A DNA stretch of 64,000 nt from Anthostomella pinea. Taxonomy: Eukaryota; Ascomycota; Sordariomycetes; Xylariales; Xylariaceae. Position 1 is the first letter of the stretch. The number at the start of each line of letters is the position of its first letter. Made by a program: the position numbers and the translations under genes. The stretch is from the NCBI GenBank assembly GCA_963556695.1, contig CAUWAG010000010.1, positions 4,836,001 through 4,900,000 on the forward strand, read 5' to 3'. The notes under the pieces are model-generated. The model was not told the DNA's origin. It made no database searches and worked only from the letters and a program-made list of their open reading frames with translations. Below are positions 1 through 12,085 of the stretch, in pieces.

Positions 1-561
1 TTTGGTATTCTGACTAAATATAGACTTGAACTTTCTTCCTGCTTCCGATCAAATCCCCGCCTCCAGGACCCAGGCATGGTTCCGCTTGCCGTTTGGACAG
101 ACGAAATGCTCAATGAAGTGCTTGTCTTTGGGCGTATTCCAGCACAGAAGACAGTCTAGAGACCGAGACAAGAGACTTGAGAGCGCGTATCGCGATCGCA
201 GCTACTTCGAAAACACTGAAGTGGTCTATCTAACAATGTAGCCGAGTACTGCTGGCAGCAGGACGTTGTTACTACCATCGATGATGAGTGCAAAAATTAT
301 CAGAAAGGACCAGACGGGCTCTGGGACCGCGGCATGGCTAATGACGATATTCCGACAAAATCCCAAGGATGCAAGAGCACTAACCATCTAACAAATGTGA
401 CGATCAGGCCTGCAGTACAACTGGTCAGGACTGATGGATAGATAAAGCTAGATTCAACGATCTATGAAGAAGGAAGGAAGAAGGCAGGCCGCTTCAGGTG
501 AGAGGTGGGCCTCCCATATATATAGGTACATGTGGAGGTACAATGTACTTGTACCGTAACA
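1..561. other. No gene recognised at the left edge
   Basis: Only short open frames without family resemblance are present. Downstream (minus-strand) continuation of the PNP gene into a NACHT domain was looked for and not seen. Confidence 0.4.
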
Positions 562-1630
562 CTAGATATCGCCCAACTTTTTCTCGGCCTCCACCTTGTT
601 TGGTGCGATCCTGTGGGGGAGACCCCGCGTGTACGCGACTGCTGTCATTGCAGCGTAGCCTTGCCAAAGCGAGTTCTTATGACTATCAGCATAGTCGCAA
701 ATGCCACGGACGACCAGGAAGGGGAATTGATTCATCAGTCCAGCAGCTTCCACCTCGAAGCACAAGACGTCCTTTTCGATCGAAATCTTATCGCGAATTG
801 AAGCGTCCTTCATGAGTTGGTTGGCGGAAGCTATAAGGCCGTAGTGTATGACGGGATCATTGTCGTGAGGCGTCCTTCATGAGTTGGTTGGCGGAAGCAA
901 CAAGGCCGTAGTGTATGACGGGATCATCGTCGTCCGCCGATCGTGCACGCCGGATAGTCAGTTTCGACTCGTCGTCTCCGCAAGCAGCCAAGCAGTCCTC
1001 GTCGTCTCTAGCAGTATGGAGGATTTTGGGTTTATAAAGCCGGTCCGTGCTAGCGTTTGGTTGTCGAAACTCATGTTGCAGCCTTGGAATTCGATCAAGG
1101 GCGCTCCCAATTGCTTTCTTGAGCTGGTGTCCCTTCATCCGATAAGTAGCGTTAAGTGCGGCCGCTGCAGCCATTATGAATGTTGGTGGCTTGTTCAAGA
1201 ACCCCGTGGGAACGAAGGCCTTGTTCTGGATAGTCTTCCCGTAGTCGTACTGGTACACGCCGCCGTGCCCATAGCCAGCATATCTGACGACGACGTCCCC
1301 TAGGCGGATATCGTGCTTGGCCGGAGCACCACCGCCGATGCCAACCATGAGGCCAACTCTGAGATTTGGAAAGCTGCCTATCATATCCCTAGCAACGTTC
1401 GCAGCATTTACGAGCCCGTACTCCCAGTGCGGCAGTACAACAATAACGACATTGTGCTTGCCTATCCGACTGAGGGTATAGTTATTGTTGTCGTTGGCCG
1501 GCTGCGAGTCTAGTTCGCCATGATCTTCGTCAAGGAACGCTTGAGCAGCGATGAGCTCTGTGCTGCCATCCAACCGGTTCCTTTTGACAAACAGACCTCT
1601 GCACTTTGGTCCGGAAAGGTGGTCACCCAT
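562..1630 (-). pseudogene. PNP/UDP nucleoside-phosphorylase-like protein, broken
   Basis: The protein carries hallmarks of the phosphorylase superfamily domain found alone or at the N-terminus of fungal NLRs: NDNNNYTLSRIGKHNVVIV, then GLMVGIGGGAPAKHDIRLGD, then near the C-terminus [19 protein letters not shown] and [14 protein letters not shown]. The last two are the usual nucleoside-binding and closing motifs. The first part reads from 1630 to 857 and the second from about 821 to 562 in another frame. A 67-bp direct duplication at the join changes the frame. The N-terminal WICALP-type motif of the family is not recognisable, so the start is uncertain. No NACHT or repeat domain follows before the window edge, so this was either a stand-alone enzyme-like protein or the head of a truncated NLR. 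Family assignment is firm; enzyme activity is not implied. Confidence 0.8.
803..936. repeat. 67-bp tandem duplication inside the PNP gene
   Basis: The block beginning GCGTCCTTCATGAGTTGGTT occurs at 803 and again at 870, a period of 67 bp, with only a few substitutions between copies. Since 67 is not a multiple of three, the duplication shifts the reading frame. One copy continues the protein as MKDASIRDK and the other ends it as MKDASRQ-stop. Confidence 0.9.
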
Positions 1631-3668
1631 CAGTCTTTTTGTATATCTTTCCCCTATTACTGTATCATTACATATTCCCCCTTGAAGAGCCGTTCCGATC
1701 GTGATTTATGTCATCTGTAGCAATGGTATCGCCTTTCCCTCCCGAGTCCCCATTTGTTCCAACATCAGGCTCAGGCATGGCGTATAGGAGGTAATGTTGA
1801 CTTGAGGAGATTGAAGTTCGCGACGAACGTATGATGGGGTCGACGGCTGGAGTTATAGTAGCCCATGTTAGTGAAATTGCTAACTTGTGGTCTGCAATAA
1901 ACTGACCTGTTCAAAACTAGGAGGATATGGGGGAGGGGTTGGGTGCTGTGTCTGGGCAAGACAAGTTGTTGTTGAGTGGTCTGAAGCTCAAAAGTCTGAC
2001 TCAATAAAATGTTAGCAAGACATTGGAGGAATACCATGTAATGGACAGGACCACTGTCTAACCTTGATCCTCGATCTCAATGATTGTGACGACGCTGTAG
2101 ACAGATCTGAGGCGAGCGTGGAATGGTGTTGACATACACATCAACAGTTGCAGTTGTTTCTGTCGATGATGGCTGCTGGGCCTCAAATAATAGTACCGCG
2201 ATGGATATGTTCTTGGTCACCTCGCGATTGGCGTACAAGACCTAGACTGTGACAAGATGCCGCCTGATTAACATGGATGAACTGATGGAGAAATTTGAGG
2301 TCAGATGGGCGGCTTACAAGTGGCTATGGATTCCCCTATACTTATATCGACCACTACGACTAACACCGGAGCCAGGACCCCCAGAAAATAGTCCTAATGA
2401 CTGTGAAGTACATGTCAATGTCCTTTCCACCGCACCACTCGCTAGCTATTCTATGTAATAAAGTGACTTACATGCATGCCTTTCCATTCTGCATCAAACC
2501 ATGCAATGTAGGTCAAGACTGCGGTTTTGAGGAGCCGCATCTCCATATCAAACCTACTCCAATTCGATCGTATATCCTGCGGCAACAATAATAATACGTA
2601 GGATTATGCTGCTACTGCTGCACCCCAAGATTTGCCGAAGGCCATGTAGCATTGTAGTGAAGCTTGTGAGCTGTAAAAACCTACCCAAGGAGTGCGTCGT
2701 CGGCGTTCAAGACCAGGGTTGGGGGCTGCCGTACGGATATCTCGGTTATGTACCTTCTGGGATCGGTTGGTCCCCGGAACGGAGGAGGTTGACATGGTGG
2801 CTGGCATCAAGGCGGAGATTCAGGCAGGCAAGAGAAGACAACGAGGCACGGAAGAAGTAGGAGCAAGGTCAGTATCCAAGGTACTAGCTTGTCTGCCAGT
2901 AGGCCTCATCCCATCCCGCAATTCCCATGAGGAATCCACCAATAGTCGTCTATATGCCGTTGGCATGCACCGTCGAAAGCCCCGGCTAGTAATTTCAAGC
3001 CCGGACGTGTCATATGGTCCAACTGTAGGCCTCACTCGTACCGCAGAACCTACTCGGTCGTGGTCACTCCTTGTCGACCTACGCATCGTCTGTCCGGCTG
3101 GGACAACAGCCCATAAACAGCCAAATGAAAGCCCCACGGTCGATACGTTCTATGGTTAGCTACTAATTTATGATATTCCTATACAGTTTATTCTACAACA
3201 CTACTCCTGTCGTCGCTGAGATCTACAAATGAATCAAGAAATACCACATGATAGCCAGCCCTGCACTTAGTTAGGATATTCTGCCTATTTCCCAGGTACT
3301 GCATGGCCTATTCTGCGACCGCAAAAAGCTGCTCATCTTGCCATGACGGCCCTGATTCCTAGCGAACTGATGTAAACCAATTGCAAACGTGTTATGTCGT
3401 AGCTTATTATACGACTTTGCCTTGGGGATTGCAGCTTGCTTCAATCTTTTAATTGTGCGACATTAGTCGTATGCTGTATGGGTAACGACAATCCGCGCGT
3501 GGTAGTCCATTGGGTTAATATTAACAGAGAATTCGAGTCAGCCTTGCCATTGCAGCTTTTCCCTGGTCGGACTTGATTGGCGCATCTAGCTTGTGCATAG
3601 AGCTTGAGAGCGTGGGTACTATTTGCCCACGTCTCTGCGATTGCGCCGGAAGCATGGTAGTTGGATAA
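1631..3668. other. Intergenic stretch without recognisable gene
   Basis: Several open frames of 60-155 codons exist (for example 2692-3159 plus and 2820-3137 minus), but they overlap on opposite strands, are Arg/Pro/Ser rich and match no family I recognise. I see nothing supportable here. Confidence 0.4.
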
Positions 3669-3808
3669 GTAACAGGCATCACAGAAGTGGGATGCCTGTA
3701 TAGGTAGCAGGCATCACAGAAGTGGGATGCCTGTATAGGTAGCAGGCATCACAGAAGTGGGATGCCTGTATAAGTAGCAGGCATCACAGAAGTGGGATGC
3801 TTGTAGAT
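3669..3808. repeat. 35-bp minisatellite, four copies, each a hairpin
   Basis: Four tandem units start at 3669, 3704, 3739 and 3774. Each contains AGGCATC, a ten-base loop and GATGCCT, a 7-bp perfect stem. The units are almost identical; the last has a C-to-T change in the right arm (GATGCTT). There are no variable spacers, so this is a minisatellite rather than any CRISPR-like array. It lies about 1.6 kb left of the zinc-finger ORF. Confidence 0.92.
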
Positions 3809-4258
3809 GAATTTCCGAAAGGAGATTAAGAAACTGCACTCCTGCGATAGCGTTGAGCCACAGCAAGCCACACACACTAGCCACATCTAGTGGGGTAATA
3901 TGGCATTTCCAGATGCCTCTCACCACTTGCCAGCTACTCATAATGAACAGCTTCGATCCGGAGCGTTTTGTGTAGCCTAGCGAAGTTTTCAAAGGCGTCC
4001 TATGTACTGCGTGTTGCTCATGTCCCTTTGATATGGCGGAAGCGCGTCGGTGAAACGTACAATTATCGCGTGTGTTAGTGACACAATTTTATACTGTGTA
4101 TGGTCTATCCACTAGGTTACGTCTCAAAGAGGTGGTTGTTCGGCTTAGAATGAACGCTACGGGTCATCTTCGGTTAAAATGTCCCACTATCCTACCCCGC
4201 GTTAGGCATCCAGGAACAAGTCACCAGCTTGGGTGCGGCAATTTGAAGATTCATCTCC

Positions 4259-4675
4259 ATGGCGTCAATCACGTTCTCCTTGAGTGCTGCGAAGGAGTCT
4301 CTCCTTGAGGAGGGATTCTTTGACCTAGAAGATACAGCAGTGGGAGAGCATATAATGGATATGGAGCAGAGGGGCTTTCCCTACTCATCGGAATACGGCC
4401 TTGACTTTTGCAAGCGATATGTCCTCGACGATATTGTGAGCTGCCTGAACCTCTTTACATATGACCATCTAACGAGTTCTAGCGCATTAGATCCGTGCTG
4501 GAATCATTCTTCGACCATTGCTCCCTTGGTCACTGGTTGCGATATAAAGAATATCCGGGCCACATTGTCTGCTTCAGAAGAGGTGGTCAATGTTACGGTC
4601 GCACAGTGGGTCGCTGTGCGGAGTAATGCACATAGTACAGAAATAGGAGTCAATGACCATTCGGGTCATTGTTGA
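4259..4675 (+). CDS. Hypothetical protein, unrecognised
   Basis: A 138-codon frame starts with MASITFSLSAAKESLLEEGF and is acidic and mixed in composition. It looks more protein-like than most open frames nearby. I recognise no domain, signal peptide or membrane segment. No strong neighbour supports it and it could be a chance frame or one exon of a degraded gene. Confidence 0.25.
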   Translation: MASITFSLSAAKESLLEEGFFDLEDTAVGEHIMDMEQRGFPYSSEYGLDFCKRYVLDDIVSCLNLFTYDHLTSSSALDPCWNHSSTIAPLVTGCDIKNIRATLSASEEVVNVTVAQWVAVRSNAHSTEIGVNDHSGHC

Positions 4676-5399
4676 AGCTTTTTCCTCATAGCGCAACGGT
4701 TGTCCTACACGCGTTGTAACACATTAGTCCCTATCAAGTCATTTATTATAAGCAATGGTGCGTAGCCGGAATTATAAATACATTACTAGCAAGAGGACTA
4801 GCATATAGTTAGTTTCTTAAAATACAATGATTCGCGGATAGCGGACAGTAACTTATCCCACAGTAATGTATCGGTATCTTCTTGGTAAATGAATCATATG
4901 ACACATGCTTTAAGCAAGATCGTGACAGCTTATCCAGGTTGGTCCTACTTCGAAGGAGGAATCGGAGGGTGAAGAAGGGCAAGGAGGAACTTTCCAAGTC
5001 AGCGAGGTGGCCTCCCAATACATTGTAGTAGGAAGAGATTTTCTGTACCCCAAAATTTCCCGAGCTGCGCGTATGAAAGGCTTCAAGCGGCAGCCCTCAG
5101 TAGCTGCTACGTCTCCAAGCAGCGCCCTCTCTGCTACATACACATTATACTCACTCGGGTTACTATTTTGCTGTGGAGATTATTGTAGACTTTAGCTGTT
5201 GCGGTGCCCTAGCAATAACAATATCCACGGCACTTTTACGTTGTTAGCGATTAAATCATACTCTTTTATTTACATGAAGAACTACTCCATTATAATACAT
5301 GCTTTTAAACCATCAGGCTTAAAAACATAGACGATAAACGTGGTGGTGATATTATTTCCGTTCTAGTATGCCTGTTGCCGTCTTCCCGTTGCTACTACT

Positions 5400-5759
5400 C
5401 TATGTAAGTTTGGGTGAATGTTTCCTGGCGTGACGTCTCCTTGATTCCATCCTACTGAATGTTTTTCTGCATACATTGCAAGCATGCCTAGTTGCTTGTC
5501 CGGACCTCTCATGCTGATGTCGAACAAGATTGCTGCGAGTAGAGAACTGACGGCCATCACATCCATGTTCCCAACATCGAGTCTCCCCGTTGCTTGTGAC
5601 GAAATCTTGATGTTCTTTGTCTTGTTGAGGGTCCATATGGATGTGCGAATTTGATCGGAGTACGTTCGAAAATATGGAGTCCTCTTCATAAGTAGAGCAC
5701 GATATGAAGTCTGTCCGCGCCCACGCTGGGTGTATAGAAAAAATCTGGGCTTGCAGCAT
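5400..5759 (-). CDS. Small C2H2 zinc-finger protein
   Basis: The 119-residue frame ends in two adjacent C2H2 fingers at about residues 62-115. The first is CWEHGCDGRQFSTRSNLVRH, with Cys-X4-Cys spacing. The second is CNVCRKTFSRMESRRRHARK followed by His, with canonical C-X2-C-X12-H-X3-H spacing. The two fingers and their linker resemble the C-terminal DNA-binding segments of fungal C2H2 regulators. The N-terminal half has no recognisable feature. The start used is the first ATG of the frame; a spliced upstream exon is possible. A longer overlapping frame on the same strand (5363-5830) lacks any motif and is disregarded. Likely a nuclear DNA-binding protein or the tail of a broken one. Confidence 0.55.
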   Translation of the reverse strand: MLQAQIFSIHPAWARTDFISCSTYEEDSIFSNVLRSNSHIHMDPQQDKEHQDFVTSNGETRCWEHGCDGRQFSTRSNLVRHQHERSGQATRHACNVCRKTFSRMESRRRHARKHSPKLT

Positions 5760-6565
5760 TGCTGATGCGATTTGGACCGGGGTAGGAACATTAACAGTGC
5801 CAGTGCCGTATTGTGACTGTACAACATCACTATATGCGATCAGCCAAGTTCATGGGCACAGCTGTGCCAAGCCTCACCTTGTAGGTATCTCAGGTCCTGA
5901 CCACGGATAGGATGGGGGTGCACTTTGAAGCTGTTGAGGCCACTGGAAATCATATTGAAACCCTTCTTGCAGATGAGGAAGTGATTCACTAGCCTGGGGT
6001 GTTAGAAAGACAGGTGCAAGTCATTGTGGAACAGTACGTAGGTTGTGATCGCCGAGTGAGTTTAGATCGATGGTCTGCATGGTCAAATGGAGCGTAGAAT
6101 AGATGCTGATATTCTGGAACCACTTGTCATCAGTCCGGTAATGACAGCTGCTATTTAAAATAGTTGTTACCGGCGCAGCTCCCTTGGGGGCCTAGTCTCC
6201 TTGCGTAGACATCCATAAGTAGTACTTGAGGAAACCCATGCAGCATAAAGTGCATAGATTTTTTCTTAAGATAGCCTCGCTTGGCCCTCGAATCACCCGT
6301 GAACTTTCCATGCTACCCACTGCGGGCCTCCCAAGTTACGACACCCATCGTGACCCTGACTCCACCGAGTACCAGGTCCGCCAACGCTTCCACGATAAAA
6401 TACAATCAATCAATACCAGGTCCGCCAATCCAGCTTCCAAAGCGATGCAATCCCTACGAGACACTAGATAAAGGTCAACCATTTGATTAAACGCGCCGCA
6501 TACCGACATAAACCAAGGGCATTCCCCTTGGTCTACTGCCGGAAAAGCAGACAACAGGTTCAGTC
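5760..6565. other. No gene recognised
   Basis: Short frames only. An 81-codon plus-strand frame at 6226-6471 contains a repeated NTRSAN-type stretch but no family resemblance. This is the left flank of the LINE insertion. Confidence 0.35.
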
Positions 6566-6614
6566 ATGCCTCTCGGCGGCCCCAGTCCTGACAAGGTTCT
6601 CTTTGTGCTTGGCC

Positions 6615-6628
6615 AGGTTGATGAGGAA
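6615..6628. repeat. LINE target-site duplication, left copy
   Basis: AGGTTGATGAGGAA is identical to 12227-12240. It sits directly next to the A-rich tail of the minus-strand LINE. Confidence 0.85.
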
Positions 6629-7175
6629 TTGTTGTTTGTTTTGTATTTAACGTGGGGGGTAGCTCCTCAGTAGTGCAGACCACGCCTCCCAGAGCCTCTG
6701 CATCGCAGGGTTGTGGAGGTCTCAAGAAAATAAGTACAGTCAGTCCCGCTCACGGGCCCATCCCCGTTGTTGCGGCGGTATGACCTTGGGGTCATCTATC
6801 TGGTCCTTCAAGAACAGCTATCTATCAAGGACAGATTGATAAAAAAAATTTGTTCTTCTCCACGAATTTTGCCCATTCTGTGCTCCTCTCCCCTAAGTAT
6901 TGTAAACAGGCTGTCCTAGGCGAGTACCTAGGCAACAACCGATTTTTTCCTAGCCTCTTACAAAAGAAAATATGTTGTAGTGTTTTCTTTTCACCACAGC
7001 TGCAGTGATTATTCGAGTCTGTATGCCCAAAGCGTTCATGGTATCTGGCAAAGTCGCCATGTCCAGATCTGGCCGCTAGAAGTCTGTGTAGAGTGCTCCT
7101 CTTAAAGGATATAAGGCCTCTTTCAGTTACTGTATGTGAGTATACTTCTTGATATCTAGGTTCTGATTGGTCTTT

Positions 7176-10100
7176 TTACCATTGGTTGAACTCTTTCTTG
7201 CCCTTTCTTTTAAGATCTCTCTTAACCCAAGAGATTGTAGGAAGGTTTGTCGTGTCTGTTTTTAACATAGCACCCTCTTTTATTAATATATTGACAGCTT
7301 CGTTACCATCAATATCTCTGTGTCCAGGAATCCACTTGACGGTCACTCTAGGAGTGTGTACTGTGGCGAGTTCTTGGAATCGCAGAATTTTTTTTTGTGA
7401 TGTCTCGGGTGGAGTCCCATTGAGCCCATCCACCACTGATGTGTTGTCCAGGCAGACATATAGCTGTTTTCCGTGTCCAATTACCCTGGCTGCTGCAAGA
7501 CCTTGGAGAGCACCATGGACTTCAGCATCCACTACTTCTGCTTGTAGAAGTCTACCCCTTCCCCGGTATACTTCTTGTGTAGTGCCGCCTTTCCTGATGG
7601 TATAGCCCCATCCAGTGCGGGTTGTGCCTTGGTCGTCCAATTGTGATCTATCTGAATAGATGACAAGGTCAGTGTTCGCATTTCTTTCTTGTAGCCATTG
7701 CTTGAAGAGCTCTATTTCTTTGTCTTTGTCTTTACGGATTGGGGGCTTCTTTCATAATGACTTGGTGAGTATTGGTCTCTGGAAGTCAGGGACTAGTTGG
7801 AAGCTCCTTTGTAGCCTTGTTGGTTCTTTGCAAGCTTGTATTTGGAGCCTGCCAACAAGAGGGTGTCTCTGATCTACTCGTCTGAGTCGGAGGCCGTGAC
7901 GTCTTTTTATTGACTTTACAAGAATTCCTGCTGGAGGAATCTGTGATTCAAAGTGTAGGATATGTCCAGGGTGTGTTTTCTAGACTGGCAAGATAGCTCT
8001 GATTACCATTCGTAGTACAGCATCTATCGTTCTAAGAAGCCCTTTAATGCGACATGCTGATGTCCCACCTAAGCTCCTAATTTTTTCCATTCCTGGGTAC
8101 CAGGCCTCCAGGCCATGTGTAAGAATAGGAATAACACAAGTTTTCACAGCCCTCTTGGTTGACTTTACTGGAAGTCTTTTGACTGTGTTGCATAGTCCTT
8201 AAAGGTGGTTTGCTACCCTACTAGCTTTCTTGGCCCAATAGGAAACGTGATCTTTGAAGTTCAGTTTTCTATCCAGGAAGGCACCCAGCCATCGCATGGA
8301 GTTCTTTGCTGTTCTGTTTATTGTCCTGTGGCGGACCGGAGGATTGTCTGAGTTCTTTTTCCGTGAGAAGTGCATGATCTCGGTTTTGTCAGGGTCAAAC
8401 TCAATAGCATTATTATGTCCCCATTGGTTGAGTAAATGAAGGTTTTCAGAAGCCTCTGTAGCTGTTTCCTTAAGGTTCTTTCCAATACAGAGAGTCGCTA
8501 GGTCGTCTGTATATCCAAAGCGTCTCCTTTTCATACCAAGTCGGGCACAGATTGGCTCTGTATACAGCATATAAAGGATTGGAGAAGCTGGTGAGCCTTG
8601 TGGTAGCCCACAAGTGAGAGCTTTTATGTCGGTCACAATACCTTTAAACCGAACTCTTGCGGACCGTTCAGACATGAATGACTGGACCCATCTTATGAGA
8701 AAGTCTGGCCAGCCCTGTTCTCTCATGCGAACCACCAGCCGTCCCATTAGGGCAGCGTTGAAGGCCCTTTTTATATCTGCTGTGACTACCGTTGCAACAA
8801 GGCCTTGGTCAAGGGCCTGCTCGATATCGTGTATGAGCGCAGCTACCAAGTCGGTGGCAGAGCGCTTTGGCAGAGCTCCAAAATATTGTGGAGCTAGAAT
8901 TCCAAGTTTGATGACAAACCAGGTAATTCTTTTTGCAATGAGTCGTTCTAGGCCTTTGCCAAGACATGATAATAGCGATATTGGTCTGTAGGCCCTGGGG
9001 TTAGAATAGTCTTTCTTGCCTGGCTTTAGGATCATCACCACCTCAGCTACTTTGAATGGTTTAGGGTGGTGTCCAATCTGTAGACAGGTCTGGAAAAGGG
9101 CTCTGATATGCTCCCTAATGACTGGCCAGCAAGCTTTCAGAATCCGTACTGTGAGGGTGTCTACTCCTGGGGAGTTGCTCTTGGTCCCTATAGTGCACCC
9201 TTCAGCCTCTTCTAGTCCGACATGGTATTCAAGGGGGATGTGTGGCTTGGCTTGTGTGATCTGAGCAGACCAGGGGTCGATGATATCGTTGTCTGGGGTA
9301 CTTCGTTCAAGCGTGGCTAAGCATAGTACATTTGCCTTGCTCTCTTGTGACTCAAAGATTTGGTCCCTTATGATAATTGGGGGGGAACGCAATCCTGCTA
9401 ACAGCTTGTGCCAGGAAACAATTCTGTACAGGTCTTTTGGTTCAGTCGCTGAATCAATTAGAGTCTGTCAGTACTCTCTCTTAGCTTTTCGGACCACACA
9501 GCGAAATTCTTGTCGGGCTGAATTTCGCCCTTCTTGGCTTGTGGTCTGTTTAGAAAGGGCCCTGTATGTCTGAACAGCTGCTTTGCAGTCATTATTCCAC
9601 CAAGCAGTGGGCCTAGATTAACGGGGCTTCTTGCCCACTGTCCTGATACAGCCTTGAATCATATTGATCAAGCTTTGTGTAAAGGTATCCACCTGGCCAG
9701 GGGATACACCCAGCCGGGGGAGTTCATGAATCCTGGTTTGGACATTGTCTGCCAGCTCTTGTAGTTTATCGTCCGGTACTATCCAATGATTGGCCTTAGA
9801 AACTCGGTCCCGATCTTCCTGAATTGGAATGACTATTCGTAATGTCTCATGATCTGAGGTGCACTGAAGTGCATCATTGACTGAGGCTTCAGCCATGGGG
9901 ACATCTGAGAACACCAGATCCAGTACATTTCCATCGTCATGTGTTGGGACATCTGGTTCAGAAATCAGATCCAGTCCGTGGTCTGTTATAATCTGTGCCA
10001 GTATGACGCCACCATGATATCCTGGATTGCTCGAGTCCCAGGATATGTCGCCAGCATTAAAATCTCCAGTTATAACACAGCCAAAAGGTGGAGTCCATAC

Positions 10101-10514
10101 TTCCAGAATATCATCCACTTCCTGTGGGTTGTCACATGGCCGGTAGACACTGGCAAAAGTGATGCCATGTACCTTGATCCAGGTGATGTCTCGTGTAGCA
10201 TAGGGCCGAAGTTGATCCGCTTGAAGGTGTTTTCTCACATAGATGAGAGATCTGGGCCGTGTACTATCGCTGTCCCAGGAATCCACTGGGGAGTATATAT
10301 TGTAATTGGGGTGTGTCTTTACTCCCATTCTTCTGCCTGGTGGTATGCCAACCCAGGGCTCTTGCATCAGAATGATGTCTGCTTGTTCTCCTTTGTAGTC
10401 AGCCAGGTTGATGGCTAACTCTGTAGGGCCTGCACTCTTTTGTCCTCCTGCTGTATTCACAGAATGGATGACTAGATGCCTGTATCGATATGTTTCGTTT
10501 GATGTACCTAACAT
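7176..10514 (-). pseudogene. LINE ORF2: endonuclease, reverse transcriptase, RNase H
   Basis: One frame covers the whole span with several in-frame stops, for example near 9617, 9465, 8199 and 7755. The endonuclease (10514-9850) shows IILMQEPWVG, VYRPCDNPQE, VITGDFNAGDISWDS and TSDHETLRI. The reverse transcriptase (about 9250-8400) shows YRPISLLSCLGK, the GLPQGSPASPILY turn and the catalytic box as YTDD instead of the usual YADD. The RNase H domain (about 7680-7250) reads YSDRSQ instead of YSDGSQ and retains DAEVHGAL, LDNTSVV and WIPGHRDIDGNE. Both odd residues (Ala to Thr, Gly to Arg) are G-to-A changes, fitting RIP-type damage. The C-terminal Cys-rich tail is not recognisable. Confidence 0.88.
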
Positions 10515-12085
10515 TGACTGACAACAATGGTATCGGCATCTCTAGGATGAGTTGTATCTGTTGTGTTGATTTGCATTGTGGTGTCTTTGTTATTGTTGCT
10601 GGGTGTTGACCCAGCTTGGTTTCTGCCTGCTTCATTGAAGGCCTTGGATCTGGCTCTTTCCCCGGCTAGCCTTATTTCCTGGATTTGCTCCCATGTGTGC
10701 TTATGGATGGTACCTTTCACAACCTTGGGGCGGGCAGGGTATTTATTGAAATTGGCAGCATGAGGTCCTTTGCAGTTGACACACTTTGGGATTGGTTTTT
10801 CGCACTCTCCCTGGTGTACTGTGTTGGCGCAGTGTGCACATACTTGCTTTTCGCATCGGTAATTCCTATCATGGTATCTGAAGCAGCTTGCACACTGGTG
10901 AACCTTGGGGGTGTGTTGAATATGCCTTGAGGTCATTGAGTGGGTAAAAAGCGTGAATGGTTTCCTTGCTGCACTGGGCAGAGAGATTATCCACGTGGTT
11001 TCTAGATCAGAATCAGTCGTGTTCTTTGAGAGTATGCACCTCAGAGGTCTGTCGCCTGTTTGGGCTTCAACTTCATCGGTAACAACAGTGTCAGTAATAT
11101 CGATTATGAACCCTTCTGCACTGATGACCTTTCTTGGGCATCCATCGACCTTGTAATGATGCCAGACTGTGTGGGTCTCAATCTTTTGTGCCTTGAGAAT
11201 GTTGGCAATTTCTTCTTGGAAAGCCAGAAGCTTAGCCTGAGTTGGCTTGTCCCTTGGGTATAAGGTAAATCCAGAAGGACACCGTGTCACTTCTCTAAGC
11301 TCCTGAGGGTGGAGCTTAAGTCTTCTGTTTAGTGTAGACTTGATTCCATAAGGCTCAAGGTGGCTATTATCCATGCGGACAAAAACCCAGAGATCATCCT
11401 GTTTCCTCTTTAATTGGTTGATAGTAATAAGGGCACTAGGCTGTGTTTTTTTTATGGTAGTGTTGACTATCCATGGATGCTGTCGTTGGCCAGAGGAGAC
11501 AGCTTGGGCGAAGGTCATGGTGGGCTTCCCTATTTCTATCCCCCCAGAAGTGGCCTTTCTTGTGGTCAGATCTCGGGTTTCCAGCCACTCATTCAGACAT
11601 TTGGAGAAGAAAGCGCTGAACTCCTTGGCATGAGAGTATTGTTCGGTTCCAGCTTTCTCAAGTGTCTTATCGACTGCTGCAGCACACTCCTAAAACATTG
11701 TTATTTTGGCTTCATAGAGATGTTTGTCTTTAGCCAGTATTTTGGCAACTTGGTCCTGGCACTCTGAAGAGGAGACTTTGTTCCCTGTATCACCTCCAAT
11801 GGCTTGGTCTGTAGGGATTTCGCTTGACTGAGGTAATTCCATATCAATGGTGCTGCTATTAATAATATTTCGGGATTTTCCTTTCAGAGGGGAAACAATG
11901 GTGAAGTCAGCCTCAGAGACCTGTGACGGGCTGCTGTTGATGTCGTCGAGCAGTGCCTGGCGGAGCCTGCTTGGGGTTGCCGGGTCATGTATTCTTTTAG
12001 GGACTGGGGATTTGAACACACCGCCAGTAGTCGTCTTTGGGACGGCCACTGGCGTGTTTGGGGGCCTGTCATGAAAGGGTGCCAT
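10508..12085 (-). pseudogene. LINE ORF1 (Gag-like) with zinc knuckles
   Basis: The frame runs from an ATG at 12085 (MAPFHDRPP) to a stop at 10508, broken by one TAG at about 11690. In the second LINE copy the same codon is CAG (MVQECIIAVDK), so the stop is a direct C-to-T change. The C-terminal third carries a Cys/His-rich array (CASCFRYHDRNYRCEKQVC, CAHC and CVNCKGPHAANFNK) as in LINE nucleic-acid chaperones. The N-terminal part is Ser/Pro rich. The terminal TAG overlaps the ORF2 start as ATGTTAG in a different frame, an arrangement used for termination-reinitiation in other LINEs. Confidence 0.85.

Noticed and set aside
2604..3159. Genes on either strand at 2.6-3.2 kb
   Set aside because: Long but mutually overlapping frames, Arg/Pro/Ser-rich, no motif, no intron signals that improve them.
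3669..3808. CRISPR-like array of 35-bp repeats
   Set aside because: The units are contiguous without spacers and the genome is clearly fungal; it is a minisatellite.
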